Below, one piece after another: positions 11,481-24,051 of a stretch of DNA of 64,000 bases. The stretch spans positions 1,178,001-1,242,000 of the forward strand of contig CM033120.1 of assembly GCA_019321725.1 (NCBI GenBank), written 5' to 3'. The DNA comes from Paulownia fortunei (lineage: Eukaryota > Streptophyta > Magnoliopsida > Lamiales > Paulowniaceae). The notes beneath the pieces are model-generated. The model was not told where the DNA came from. It did no database searches and saw nothing but the letters and a program-made list of their open reading frames with translations. Position 1 is the first letter of the stretch. Every line of letters begins with the position of its first letter. The position numbers were made by a program, and so were the translations under genes.

Positions 11481-13855
11481 AGGAGAATGTTGAAGGAGAA
11501 AACAGATCGAGGGTGCAGTTATAGAGTCAAATTTTTAGCCAAGTAATTAGGTCTACATGGGTTTTTTTTTTCACCTAAGCATCGGACTCAGGCCCACCTG
11601 AGCTTCTCTCTTTTCCACGTCATCCAATTCAGCCAAAAAATATAAAAATTCCTAAATTAAATGGTCACGTGCCAATCACGTGTGTATTCCAGCAAAGAAG
11701 TGCAATTTTTTGATCAATTTTATCTTCAATATGCAAATTTTTTCTATTTTTTGTCCTTAAATTGCTACCCCTATTTTTAGAGGATTAAGTTTGCCAACCT
11801 CCCATCGTTACAGACCAATTTTCAATTAAGCCCGAACATATATAACATAAACTAAAATGAGGACAAAAAATAGTAAAATGGTTTTTCTTATCCCATGCCA
11901 TGCCATTTCCTAAAAATAATTAAAAAGTATTTTCTTTATACCTGATGCCAATCGGAAGATGCATATGCCATCAGATTGCTAACTTCTTTTAATATGATAT
12001 TTGCGAATGGAGATTCTCAAAATCAAAATCATAACGGTAGAAAGTTATTATGGCGGTAAAACAAATTTATTATCTTTGCCCCTTTTGTCCGAGTTGTCAT
12101 GAGTTAGGCATTCCAGAAGCATGCTTGTCATATTTGTTATTTTTGTTTTTTGGGTAGGAGAGTTATTACTAAGACTAATTACAAAATAAAATTTCTCATA
12201 TTTTAGAATTAGCATCATGTAATACCCAACACTTTGCAATATAATGTTTATACTTCTTAGAAACTAACCATAAGATCAGCCATTGTTAGATATATTGTGG
12301 AAGTTGTCAATTATTAGAGAAAAATGACTTGTGATGAATTTTGTGCGTGACTTCGAAATCACTTGACATTTATAGAAAATAAAGAGATCTTGTCATTCTA
12401 GATATGTTCATTTTTGTTTTTTCGAACTCATATTTTTTTAGTTTTTTTTTTTTGTCTTTTCATATCTTGGTTTTTTATTATATGAATTCCTTATCGAGTT
12501 TCAGTAATATGATTATGATTTTACAAACTTTTCAAATTTTCATGACAAATTTCACTCATTTTGCCATAAATTTATTTAAGTTCAAAAAAGTGTACTATCA
12601 TAAGATTATCATTGTTAATTTTTTAACAAGTAGCGTTGAAGGGTCTTTGCTCTCATACGTCATAATAACTAAAATGCTTAAATTTCTTAGCATAGGAAAA
12701 TTATTTTTCATATATTATGTATTGCCATTTCTCGAAATAAAAAAAAAATTGAAAAATATCTTCATTATATCCGATGCTAACCAAAAGATGCATATACCCT
12801 CAAGATCGATTACTAAGTTCTTCTAAATATGATATGTCGGAAACTGAGACTCTCAAAATCAATAGTGCCAAAAAGTTTTTATTGCAGTAATACAATTCTA
12901 TTATCTTCCCCTTTGGTCTGATTTGTCACGAGTTAGTCATTTCAGAGCATGTCTCTCATGATATTTTGCCGTTTTCTCTTTTGTTTGGTAAGAGAATTAT
13001 TACTCAGAGTAATTATAAGATAAAATTTCTCATATTCAAAATTATCACTCTGTAATGCCCATTTGTATAGATATTCAAAACAAAATAGAGTTTGCAGTAA
13101 TTTATTTCTTCTTTTTTTTTATTCGTGCATATTCGAAAATACACACACACCCCACCAATCAATGTTTATATGAATGCACAAAATACACCAATCAAAGCAA
13201 ATACATGTGTGCACATTCTGGACACTTCTGTGTTTGTGTTGCTGGTAAACTTCATGAGAAAGGTGAGTTGCTTTTGTTTTTTGTTTTTTGTTTGTTTTTT
13301 GTTTTTTGGATTTGAAGGTAAGAAAAAGCGTATAAATCTTATTTTGCTCAAGTTTTGTGTTGATGTTATTCCTCCTAGTATGAGTTTGTGCATCCTAGCA
13401 TTTTAAAAACCTTCAAAAATGAAGTCATTTATGTGCATCAAAGCCTTGTATAAAATCTGTCTTCCAAATTTCATTTTGACTGAACTAACCGATTCCTCAA
13501 AAATGATTTCGCTCATTTTGTGCTTGGTTATTCAACTTAATATGTACGTGCAAATTTTGAGAATTTACTCCATCATTGACAAATTTTGAGAATGGCGTGA
13601 GAAAATGATCTACAAAAAAGTATAGCAAGAAACTTAGCTCAATATATTTGTACGTGCAATATACGTGCTCTTATTGTTTTAGAAATAATCAATTTTATAT
13701 GTGAAGACATAAGACATAATGTGTACGTAAAGATGATCGAAAAACAAGTTTTTTATATGAATTCAAATGTGCCCGAAAGTGATGAAATGCAAAGGATGAG
13801 AGATCAAGAGATTTACTATGGATCTGGTAGCGACAATCCAAACGTCAATTCCAAT

Positions 13856-13973
13856 GATGAGGAACAACCGAAGAAAAAGAGGTATCATCGCCATACTCCA
13901 TCTCTAATGCTAGTGATGATGAACAACCAAGGAAAAAGAGGTACAATCGCCACACTGCATCTCAAATCCAGGA
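13856..13973 (+). repeat. 59-bp tandem duplication inside the homeodomain exon
   Basis: The block from gatga(g/t)gaacaacc through the RYHRHT codons occurs twice with a 59-base offset. Since 59 is not a multiple of three, the second copy is read out of frame, which by itself disables the exon. Unit A has only one copy. Confidence 0.8.
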
Positions 13974-14958
13974 ACTCGAAGCATAAGTTTTAATTAATTC
14001 ATTAGAGTTTTCATAAAATCTAAATTTGATTAGAATTTCTTCTTTCTGATTTCGTGTAGCTTCTCCATCTTTTAGGTGGGTGAATTGTGAGCTTGTTTTC
14101 TTAAAAAAAAAATGTAGTTACTAAAATGTATTGTCAAAGGACAGAGCCCAATGTCCTAACAACCCCCCCCTCAAAAAAAAAAAAAAGAAAAGAAAAGAAA
14201 CTAAAAATAGGTATTCTTTATATAAAAAATGTGAATCCATTCCTCTCAAGTGAAAAAAAGTGTATTATGATAAATCATATAAAGTTCTTTACAAAATTTT
14301 CCTCAGCCCACCTTATAAAAATATCATTATTCCTTCCTTCCAAGGCTGTAATAACTATTTATTAAAATGTTAATTCAATAATTTGATTGAAGTTTTTCCA
14401 AAGAATGTCCTTCACCCAGATGACAAGCAGAAAAAAGAACTTAGTCGTCAACTAGGGATGGGGCTACTACAGATCAAGTTTTGGTTTTAAAATAAGCTAA
14501 CTCAAATGAAGGTAAGCAAAGCCATCTTTTTGCTATTTTTTTACCTTAGTTTTTTTTTATTCATTTTTGGTATGTGTGGAACCGCAACCGATGTGCACGA
14601 GGTGAATCCACAGGATACGCACAATAGCCTATAAACCACGCACATTATCTAAGCACACAAATTACTTATGTTCAAAAGAGATTTGAATCTATGTATTCAA
14701 ACAGACAAATTGATTCCCTGATCACCAAGCCAATTCTACGGACTATCTTACGAAAAATTCACTACAACAATCTATTTAAAGTTTTTTGAGAAAAAAAGTT
14801 TATTTTTTTTTTTCCGTGCATTAATTTTTTAATTTACAGGCACAACATGAGCGCCCCAAAAAAACTCAAAACTTGGAAGTGGAATGAAAAGCTTCGTATG
14901 GAAACATGAGGTATAGAGAAGCTCTCAGCCATGCTTCTTGGGCTACATGTGGTGGCCC

Positions 14959-15178
14959 AACTACTATAAGAGATATGTCCTTTGATGAAGGTCGCTAAGA
15001 ACGGAGAATGCTAGATTAAGAGAAGAGGTAATGCAATTTACAAAATGAATTCAGTTATAAAATTAATTATTAACTACTATAAGAGATATGTCCTTTGATG
15101 AAGGAAAACGGAGAATGCTAGATTAAGAGAAGAGGTAATGCAATTTACAAAATGAATTCAGTTATAAAATTAAATTAT
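14959..15178 (+). repeat. 113-bp tandem duplication over an exon/intron boundary
   Basis: The sequence from aactactataagagatatgt through agaagaggtaatgcaattta to aattaaattatta occurs twice, 113 bases apart. The second copy lacks about seven bases. It duplicates the end of the zipper-loop-zipper exon together with its gtaatg donor. Confidence 0.85.
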
Positions 15179-15914
15179 TAGTTTTTTCTAAGTGATAAAA
15201 ACCCTCAGGCAGAAAAATACATTTTTTGGTCCTGAAAATAGGTTTATCCTTTAACTATTCATATTGCAATTTTAAACTTTAAAGATTAGCCAAAAAAAAA
15301 CTCAAATATTATCATGAAATTGACCAAAAATTCAAAGTTTTTGAGATTTTTTGGGGTAAAGTGCATAAAGTTGGGTTCATGCAATTTACCATCTACCAAT
15401 CTCCAAATATTGGGATTTTCAACCAATTTTCAGCTAATTTTTGAAATTCCGTCAAATTGATTGATTAGAATTGTAAAACAAATAAATAAAGAATGAAATC
15501 TAAAAATAAATCAACTTACAAGACCAAAAATACAATTTTATAGAACCCTCATTTAGTCGCTTATACTAAAGTTCTTTTTCCTCTTTTTTTGGTTTACTCA
15601 TATTTAACTATATTTTTGCCATGGCCGCAATGTAATTGGCAAGCCCTTGCCCTTCACAAACTCCGCCATGACTCGCTTTCCTTGGACTCCTCCGCCACCA
15701 CAACCAGATAAATTAAAAATAAAAATTACTCATATTCAAAATTAACACAATATGATACCCATTTGAAATAGAGTTTTTGTAGTTATACTTCATTTGACAT
15801 ATTCTTTTATAAGACAACAAATGTTGTCCCCACCCCACATCCCCTTGCTTCCCAGATAACAAAGTACAAATACCCTATTTAATGTAATTGCACCGGCTCT
15901 TGTAATAAATACTC

Positions 15915-16282
15915 TATTGAAAATAAATTTGTTTAAACTAAATTTTAATCAAACTCATATTAGTCCAAATTTAAAAAAATTCTAATTTTAGGTAAGGTAG
16001 ATAAGGTTGGTGAGATTAATAAAAATTATATGATAATTTAGTTGACAAATGTATGGTTGTGATTTTAAGTTGTTTGTTTAATGGTAGAGATTTGTTAGAA
16101 ACTAGTATAAATAGAGCTTGCATTTGGAGTGTTACATCATCAAACAAAAGTGAGAAAAACAAGAGTGATTAGAAACAAAGTTTCTAAAGAGAGTTTAGAG
16201 AAATATTTAGAAAGTTTGTTAAGAGTGAAGTTGTATTGAGTGTTCTCTTCTGTAATACAAATTTAGTGATAAATTTTCAACA
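15915..16282 (+). repeat. copia-1 5' LTR
   Basis: Length is 368 bases. It starts tattgaaaataaa where the 3' LTR has tgttgaaaataaa, so the canonical TG end has decayed to TA, and it ends ttcaaca. A TATAAATA box lies at 16106-16113 with the presumed transcription start downstream. Confidence 0.9.
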
Positions 16283-16285
16283 GAG

Positions 16286-16297
16286 TGGCATCAAAGC
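16286..16297 (+). other. copia-1 primer-binding site
   Basis: The sequence tggcatcaaagc starts four bases after the LTR. It is a two-mismatch version of the usual plant copia site tggtatcagagc, complementary to initiator methionine tRNA. Confidence 0.75.
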
Positions 16298-16662
16298 CAC
16301 ACGCATAAAAAAAAAAGAGTTAGTTGAGACGAACATGCTGTCGAAGAAAAAAAAAATCAGCAAAAATTGGAGTTTTGGAGCTCCGCTATGCTACACCAGA
16401 AGTTTCTAAGCTAACTCACCAAGTTGAATCGAGTCAATATGAGTCAAACTAAGTCATCTAACCCATTGACCGAGTCAAGAAGCTGTTGACCGAGCATCGA
16501 CCAAGTCAAACAGTTGACTTTGACCATTGACCACTGTTGATCAATAGTTGACTAGGCGTTGACCAAGCCCAAAATTTGACTAAAGTTTATCCAAAAGTTT
16601 TTTGGTGCTCTGGATCCATCCGTATAGTCAAAATTTTAAATTTCACACTCTATTGAAAGTTA

Positions 16663-19600
16663 ATGACAAATAGCAACTTGACAACATTTCAAGTTCCACA
16701 ACTCAAGGGAATGCGACTTTGATAATTAGAGTATCAAAATGAAGGCGCTCCTTGGAGCACATGATGTATGGGAAGTCATGGAGAAAGGGTATGATGAACC
16801 CAAAGACGATTCAACACTATCCGCCACACTAAAAGATAGTTTGAAAGACTTAAGAAAGAGAGACAAGAAGACTCTTTTCCTCATCTACCAAGCTTTAGAT
16901 GATGATGGCTTTGAGAAAATCTCAAATGCTACCTCAGCCAAGCAAGCGTGGGATAGGCTCCAAGTCACTTATAAGGGAGAAGAAAAGGTTAAGAAGGTAC
17001 GACTTCAAACTTTAAGAAGAGAGTTTGATTCGGTGCATATGAAAGAAGGTGAGCTAGTTTCTGATTACTATTCTAGAGTTTTAACCATTTCCAATCAACT
17101 AAAGAGAAATGGTGAAAAATTAGAAGATGTAGCTATCATGGAGAAAATTCTTCTGTCTTTCCATGTGACAACAATTATTGAGAAAACTAAAGATCTAGAA
17201 ATAATGATGATTAAGTAACTCTTGGGTTCGCTGCAAGCTCACGAAGAAAAAAAAAAGACAAAAGGTGTTATTGATCAACTACTTAAAACAGAAGTCCAAC
17301 CAACCAATAATGAAGAAAGATTCAACAATAATAGAATCCAACATGGAAGAGGTGTGGACAAGGATGAGGTCGTGGTCATGGTCATGGACGATGTTGGAAT
17401 TTCAACTATAACTCCAACAACTATGAGAAAGACGAAAGCTCTACGAGGGGTCATGGCAGAGGCAATTCAAACTTGAGGTATGACAAATCTCAAGTTCGAT
17501 GTTATAACTATCAGAAGTTTGGGCATTGTGCTAGAGATTGTAGAAACTCCAATATTAAAGTAAATGAGAGAGCCAATTTTGTGGAAGAAAATAAAGAAGA
17601 TGGAGGTAATGTTTTATTACTAGCACATAATGACAATAATGAAGGGCAAGAAAATGCATAGTACCTCGACACTAGTGCTAGCAATCATATGTGTGGGAAA
17701 CAATCAATGTTCGTGGAACTTGATGAATCAATAAATGGAAATGTTTCTTTCGATGATGATTCCAAGGTAGCAGTAAAAGGAAGAGGTAAAATTCTTATTC
17801 GCTTGAAAGATGAAAGACATCAATTTATTTCAAATATTTATTATGTACCCAACATGAAAATAAATATTTTGAGTTTGGGACAACTCTTAGAGAAAGATTA
17901 TGATATTCACTCAACCTTTCTATAAGAGACAATATGAATAACTTGATTGCGATGAAATAGAATGTTCCTATTTAAGATTCAAACAGATGTGACTAAATTC
18001 TCAAGGCGTGCTATAAAGATTCATTGTGGCTATGCCATCTGAGGTTTGGACATCTCAACTTTGGAGGACTAGAGTTATTATTCAAGAAGAAAATGGTGAG
18101 AGGTTTGCCTTGCATTAACCACCCCGACCAACTTTGTGAAGGATGTCTACTTGGGAAGCAATTCAGGAGAAGTTTTTTGAAAGAGTCAAACTCTAGAACG
18201 CAGAAGCCACTTGAGCTCATATATGCGGATGTTTATGGTCCTATCAAGCCAAGTTCATTCGGTAAAAGTAATTACTTTCTACTATTCATTGATGATTTTT
18301 CAAAAAAAACGTGGATTTATTTCTTGAAGCAGAAATCAGAAGTTTTTGCAGCATTCAAGAAGTTTAATACTGCAATAGAGAAATAAAGTGGTCTTCAGAT
18401 CAAAGCCATGAGATCTGAGCGAGGAGGAGAATTTACTTCGAAGGAATTCCAAGAGTTTTGTGAAACAAATAGAATTCGGCGACCACTCACTGTTCCAAGA
18501 TCCCCCCAACAAAATGGAGCTGCAGAAAGGAAGAACATAATCATTCTCAACATGACACGAAACATGCTCAAAAGTAAGAGAATGCCAAATGAGTTCTGGG
18601 CAGAAGCTGTGGCATATACGGTGTATTTATTAAATCGCTCACCAACAAGAAGTGTATAGGGCAAGACACTACAAGAAGCATGGAACGGAAGAAAACCTGG
18701 CATTTTCCATTTGAGACTTTTTGAAGCATAGCCCATGTACATGTACCAAATGAGCAAAGAAGCAAGTTAGATGATAAAAGCGAGAAGTTCATCTTCATTG
18801 GTTACGATAATAACTCCAAAGGCTATAAGTTATATAATCCTAATAATGCAAAGATAATCATCAATGTGATGTTATTTTTGATGAAGAAGACGAATGGGAT
18901 TGGGGACCATAACATAAAGATTACAACTTCACCTTTGAATTTGAAGATGATGAACAAACAACTATCGAACAATCAAGAGAAGAGCCTGCTACACCACCTG
19001 GTTCGCCGTTGTCAAACGATGATAGAAATTCACCACCATCTTTCTTAGTTGAGAGGAATAAAGAACGTACAAGAAGTCTTCAAGAACTCTACGAGGTAAC
19101 TGATAGGCTTGAAAATCTTACCCTATTTTGCCTCTTCGCAGATTGTGAGCTTGTAAACTTTCTAGAAGCTGCACAAAATACAAAATAGAGAAACGCAATG
19201 GATGAAGAAATTAGATCCATCAAGAAAAATGACACTTGGGAACTTGCTCCACTTCCCAAAGTTCATAAAGCCATTGTGTAAAGTGGGTATACAAGGTGAA
19301 AAAGAATGTTATTGGAGAGATTGAACGATATAAGGCAAGACTAGTTGTAAAATGCTATAGTCAAAAAGCTGGCATTAACTATGATGAGGTATTTGTTCCA
19401 ATTGCTCAATTAGAAATAATAAGATTAATTATTTCTTTAGCAGCTCAAAATAAGTGGAAAATACATTAGATGAATGTAAAGTTAGCCTTCCTTAATGGAG
19501 TATTGGAGAAAGAAGTTTACATTGAACAACTAATGGGCTATGTGATAAAAGGACAAGAAGACAAAGTCTTAAAGCTAAAGAAGGCTCTCTATGGGTTGAA

Positions 19601-20673
19601 ACAAGCACCGAGAGCATGTAATAGCAGAATTGATAAATATTTGCAAAAGAAAAGCTTTACCAAATATCCTTACGAGCATGCACTCTACATCATGAATTAC
19701 AAAGGTGATGTTTTGATTGTTTGCTTGTACGTTGATGATTTGATCTTTACAGGGAGCAACCCAATTATGTTCAAAGAATTTAAGAAACCAATTACAAAGG
19801 AGTTTGAAATGACCGATGGGTTGATGGCGCACTACCTCGGCATCAAAGTCAAGAAAAAAGAAGATGGAGTTTTTATATCACAAGAAAGCTATACAAAAGA
19901 GATTCTTAAGAAATTCAAAATGGATAATTGCAATCCAATAAGCACATCAGTGGAATGCAGAGTAAAATTATTCAAGGATGATAAAGCAGATAAAGTGGAT
20001 TCAATATTGTTCAAGAGTCTAGTTGGATGTTTGAGGTATTTGACATGTACAAGGTCTGATATTCTCTATGCAACTGGACTCGTGAGTCGCTACATGGAAA
20101 CTCCAACAACATCACACTTCAAAGCAACAAAAAGAATTCTTCATTACCTAAAAGGTACAATCAACTTTAGTTTGTTCTATTCAATTTCTAATCATTATAA
20201 ACTTGTTGGATATAGTGATAGTGATTGTGCTGAAGATACCGATGATCGTAAAAGCATAATTGGTTTTGTATTTTTCATGGGAGACACTGCATTTACTTGC
20301 TTCGAAGAACAAACAATTGTTACCCTTTCAACATGTGAAGTGTGAAGGAGTATGTGGTTTCTATATCATGTATGAGTCATGCAATTTAGCTAAAAAATTT
20401 GTTGAAAGAATTGAACATGTTACAAGAAGAGCCAACAGAGATTCATGTCAACAACAAATCAGCAATAGCTTTGGCCAAAAATCCAGTTTTTCATAATCGA
20501 ACCAAACATATTGATACTCGATACCACTATATCAGAAATGTGTGGCGAGAAAAGAAGTTCAAGTAAAGTATGTTAAATCGCAAGACTAAGTTGCTGACAT
20601 CTTTACCAAGCCACTGAAGTATGAAGACTTGGTGAGATTGATAAACTCACTTGACATCATAAAACAAGTTTGA
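16663..20673 (+). pseudogene. copia-1 gag-pol polyprotein, broken
   Basis: Starts MTNSNLTTFQVPQLKG, then a one-base loss shifts frame; gag continues as MKALLGAHDVWEVMEKGYDE. The zinc knuckle reads CYNYQKFGHCARDC, with the second Cys changed to Tyr. The protease motif is LDTSASNHM instead of DTGASNHM. The integrase zinc part (LCHLRFGHL...CEGCLLGKQ), the first catalytic Asp (YADVYGP) and the WAEAVAYTVYLLNRSPT end are visible, but the second catalytic Asp is Glu (MRSERGGEF). Reverse transcriptase includes NVKLAFLNGVLEKEVYIEQ, KKALYGLKQAPRA and the catalytic YVDDLIF. RNase H runs from about 20150 through SDSDCAEDTDDRKS and ends, frameshifted, near 20670. At least three functional motifs are damaged besides the stops. 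Confidence 0.92.
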
Positions 20674-20680
20674 ATGGGAG

Positions 20681-21069
20681 TGTTGAAAATAAACTTGTTT
20701 AAGCCCAAATTTTAATCAAGCTCATATTAGCCCAAGTTTAAGAAGTTTCTAATTTTAGGTAAGGTAGATAAGGTTGGTGAGATTATATAAAATAATGTGA
20801 TAATTTAGTTGACAAATGTATGGTTGTAAATTTTAAATTGTTTGTTTTATTTAGTGGTAGAGATTTGCTAGAACTAGTATAAATAAAGCTTGCATTTGGA
20901 GTGTTATATCATCAAACAAAAAAGAGAAAAATAAAAGTGATTAGAAGCAAAGCTTCTAAAGGTAGTTTAGAGAAATATTTAGAAAGTTTGTTAAGGATGA
21001 AATTGTATTAAGTGTTATCTTTTGTAATAATATTTAAGTGACAATATTTTGAGTGATAAATTTCCAACA
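20681..21069 (+). repeat. copia-1 3' LTR, preceded by polypurine tract
   Basis: Length is 389 bases, starting tgttgaaaataaac and ending ttccaaca. The purine tract gaatgggag (20672-20680) abuts it. It is about 20 bases longer than the 5' LTR, mostly through additions near the 3' end, and differs at many single positions, so the insertion is not recent. Confidence 0.9.
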
Positions 21070-21074
21070 TACTC

Positions 21075-21357
21075 TGTGTTTTATTTTTGTCCGCCTGCTG
21101 CTTCCCTTGTACCCTTTGTCACCTCAACTTTCATCATCCTTTCTCTGCATTGGACTGTATCTGCAATGTTACTTTTCTTTGTCGTCCACCTCTCTCTATC
21201 TGAAGACATTGGCTTCCTCTTGTCATATCATTTTATTAAAAAAACCCTTCAAATTTATTGAACAACAACTTGAATTTTTACTTGCTCCTCAGGTTTTGGT
21301 GGATTCAAGAAAGCCTCTTTATAGATCTCTGTCTAAATGTTAAGGTAATCGAAAAAG
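21075..21357 (+). other. spacer between copia-1 and HD-Zip unit C
   Basis: Relatively C/T-rich compared with its surroundings, with no shared repeat blocks detected. The short frames have no recognisable domains. It could contain upstream leader sequence of the HD-Zip unit that begins just after. Confidence 0.4.
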
Positions 21358-21615
21358 GTTTCATTTGGGCAAGTTTTTCAATCTTTTATAAATTTATTTC
21401 ATCTTTTTCTTTTTCGTGCATTGGCCGAAAAAACACACTCCACTAATACACACACCACCAATAATTGCTTATATAAACGCACAAAATGAACCAATTAAAG
21501 CAAATATATGTATGTGCATTCTCATACACTTATGTGTCTGTGTTGCATGTAAACTTCATGAGAAAGGTGAGTTTTCTTTCGTTTTCTTTTTTTCTGTATT
21601 TGTATTTGTATTTGT

Positions 21616-21649
<34 letters not shown>

Positions 21650-22267
21650 GCATTTGTTGCGAAAAAAACACATACACATACATTATTTTGCTCAAGTTTT
21701 ATGCTAATGTTATTCCTCTTAGTATGAGTTTGTGCACGTTAGCATTTCAAATCCTTCAAAAATCAAGCCATTTATGTGCATCAATGCCTTGTATAAAATC
21801 TTTGTCTTGCAAAATCAAATTTTATTGAATATAACCAATCCCTCATAAATGATTCTGATCATTTTGTGATTGGTTATTCACCTTGAGATGTGAGCCAAGA
21901 CAATTTGCGATAAATTTTGAGTACGATAAGAAAATGATCTATAAAATTTATACCAATGAACTTGCACAAGCATAACAAAAACCAAAAAAAGAATATTTAA
22001 AATTTATACCAATAAACTTGCACAAGCATAACAAAAATAAAAAAAAGAATATTGTAGAGAAAATATAAATGAGAAATTGTTTTTCTAAGGGGAAAAAATA
22101 TAGAATACTTAGTTTCAATCTTTTTGTACGTGCAATGCATGTCCTCTCATTGTTTTGGAAATGAACCAATGTGTATGTGAAGAAATAAAGCATAATTCAT
22201 TGTCTTGTTTGTAAAATGTTTGAAAAACATATTTTTAATATGAACTCAAATGTGATTGAAAGATATG
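21358..22267 (+). repeat. HD-Zip IV repeat unit C, truncated by the Athila-like element
   Basis: Repeats the chain of unit A: tcatttgggcaagtttttc, caccaataattgctta, gttgcatgtaaacttcatga, a long T tract, ttgctcaagttttatgctaa, then intron sequence ending at the exon. The homopolymer and tgtatt-rich tracts around 21595-21650 produce a poly-Phe frame that is not a gene. The unit stops abruptly at the first base of the next LTR. Confidence 0.75.
22217..22267 (+). pseudogene. HD-Zip class IV fragment C: exon start only
   Basis: About 17 codons corresponding to the exon start of units A and B (MNSNVIER against MNSNVPES in B) survive before the gypsy LTR interrupts them. Too short to be called on its own; the match over the preceding 850 bases with units A, B and D makes the assignment firm. 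Confidence 0.65.
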
Positions 22268-23851
22268 TGATAAGTGCATATTTTGACATATTTTTGTATC
22301 AAATCATTTATACTTTTCTTGTTTTATTCTTGTTAATATTATTGTTTTATTAATGTTTTGTGTTAGGGAATAAATGAAAGCATGTTTCAAACTTGTACAG
22401 TATTTGTAATTTAATCATAACTTTATAATCAAACTCTATGGACCTGAGGTTTATTTCATTTGAAAGCCAAGAAATATAGATACAACTTTTCTGTTGGAAG
22501 CTCAGCCCAATTCATTCTTGATTATAGCACAAAAGGCATCCAAATAGTTGCACAAAATGGATCACCAAAATTCGAATCAGAGTTCAGCCCAACATTGACT
22601 TATTATACCAATTGTGTTATATCTCTTGAGACCAAATTTATTTTGGGCTGAAATTTGAATATGTTATACATAAGGGATAAATAAACAAGCTTTCTGAAGA
22701 CAAAATGGTGTGAAAATATGTCAAAATGGTTAAAAAAAAAAGGCTGCAAGTTGTTGTTGCTATTAAAGGATGGCTTTTGGACATGACTTGGTAATTTGAC
22801 TATATCTCCTTCATTCGACCGTCAAATTTGACAAATGATATATGAAAATATATCAGCGCCAAAGATCTACAATTTTAAACTTTCATATATTTTCAAAATC
22901 TGGTTGTATCTGACCGAACAATATAATTTAATTTAGTGGGTGAGAACTTGGTGTAACAACTTACCAACTCTTGGCAACTAGCATACCACTTGATTAACCC
23001 CTCCATTATTTGTTTGGCTTCTAGCTTACTCCAAGTACTATAAATATTCCATGTATTAAACTTGTAAGAGGAGGGGGGTAGATGATTTCTTTAGGCTAAG
23101 TTTTCTAATTTGTATGTTTTCTAGTATTGTAAGTTTCTAGTAGTAATAGAAATGCATTCTCTAGTTTCTCTTATATTTTTAGTCTTTGCTATTTCATTTT
23201 GTTGAGAAAAAATGGTGAACCTCTTGATGGAGAAAGATGAATGGTTATAAGGATAAAAATATTTAAGTATATTGTATTATTATTTTTATTTTTGATCTAA
23301 ACCCTACTTGTTTTGTGGTGATTCTTGATTTATGTATCTCCAATGGCACAACAAATACTTGGGTTCATTTAGCTTATTGTATGGTTTTACCCCACCGACT
23401 GCTAATGTGAAACCTTGATTTGTTGTTGACGAAGGTGTGCATAAATGTTTGATCCCATAAATAAGTGTTGGCGTTAAGAGATAATTTGCAATAGTAAGAC
23501 AATATCATTATTACCTTATTGCATAAGTTATTTGATAATATCTTCCCATTGGAACCTTAATTATGTATGAATTCCAATTGTGGAAACTAATAGAGGTAAA
23601 AAGAATAAATAACGATTTCTCTATCCAAAACTCAATAGTGGATCCCTAATCCTCAATACTTTTATTATTTTAATTTTTCTTTAGTTACAACATACATTAA
23701 TTGTTCATATATTTTGATTCACATAAATTCAATATTTTTATAAATATAAACTTGAATTCTTCAAACTTTCCTGTGGATTGACCTCAAACTCATGAGAAAT
23801 TTATTACTTAATAGAACCTGTACTTGGGTTTGCAACCTTAAAGTTGTAACA
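22268..23851 (+). repeat. Athila-like 5' LTR
   Basis: Starts tgataagtgcatattttgac and ends cttaaagttgtaaca, so TG...CA termini are intact. A TATAAATA box lies at 23039-23046, about 810 bases before the end. The 5 bases in front (atatg) have no partner because the 3' end is lost. Confidence 0.85.
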
Positions 23852-23857
23852 AGTTTT

Positions 23858-23875
23858 TGGCGCTGTTGCCGGGAA
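23858..23875 (+). other. primer-binding site complementary to tRNA-Asp
   Basis: Reads tggcgctgttgccgggaa, two mismatches from the complement of the plant cytosolic tRNA-Asp(GUC) 3' end. That tRNA is the known primer of Athila-type elements. It lies six bases after the LTR. Confidence 0.85.
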
Positions 23876-24051
23876 AGGCAAGGTAAGTATTCAGGTTTGT
23901 TAATATTTTTTCTTTTGTAAATATAGTTTGTTTATTTTCTTTATGGATATATGGTTATATGGTATCGTAGTCATAATTCTCAACGTTTAGTTAAAAATAA
24001 TTCTGAAACTTTGTGTGGAAATTTATTTGAATCATCTCCACACATTTCCAC

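Larger units (their letters stand above)
13731..15710 (+). pseudogene. HD-Zip class IV pseudogene B with four exon remnants
   Basis: Exon remnants appear in family order. At 13731-13982: NVPESDEMQRMRDQEIYYGS then QPKKKRYHRHT. At 14391-14511: the remaining homeodomain, [20 protein letters not shown] then IKFWF-stop-NKLTQMK, with the invariant WFQN Gln turned into TAA. At 14840-15027: the zipper-loop-zipper exon, starting AQHERPKKTQ and including [18 protein letters not shown], with stops and frame changes. Near 15600-15710: remains of the following exon (AAKYVGKP-like). Introns are kept and two donors (gtaagc, gtaatg) survive, so this is a DNA-level duplicate, not a retrocopy. The donor of the first exon is ruined (ataagt in place of gtgagt). 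The START domain exons are missing. Confidence 0.85.
11481..15712 (+). repeat. HD-Zip IV repeat unit B
   Basis: The longest of the four units. It begins with the ctaagcatcggact block and the aattaaatggtcacgtg block shared with unit D near 42.15-42.25 kb. It repeats the promoter and intron blocks of unit A and runs through four exon remnants. Long T-rich frames around 12404-12826 and 13055-13406 are low-complexity intron or promoter sequence and are not genes. Confidence 0.7.
15915..21069 (+). mobile_element. copia-1: complete, inactive Ty1/copia retrotransposon
   Basis: Two similar LTRs enclose a primer-binding site, a gag-pol pseudogene and a purine tract in copia order (gag, protease, integrase, reverse transcriptase, RNase H). 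The five bases tactc immediately before (15910-15914) and after (21070-21074) are identical and mark the target-site duplication. Removing the element joins plain AT-rich spacer. Many stops and frameshifts make it incapable of autonomous movement. Confidence 0.93.

Noticed and set aside
12404..12826. 140-codon hydrophobic frame that looks like a membrane protein
   Set aside because: It lies in repeated HD-Zip unit flank sequence. The T-rich composition gives Phe, Leu and Ser, and the equivalent stretch of units A and D is not open.
14760..14771. cactacaacaat, looks like a CACTA terminus
   Set aside because: No ttcgtcgctaa-type subterminal repeats nearby and it lies in an HD-Zip intron; taken as chance.
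21416..21727. Frame with a long Phe run
   Set aside because: Produced by a homopolymer T tract in intron sequence shared with units A and B.
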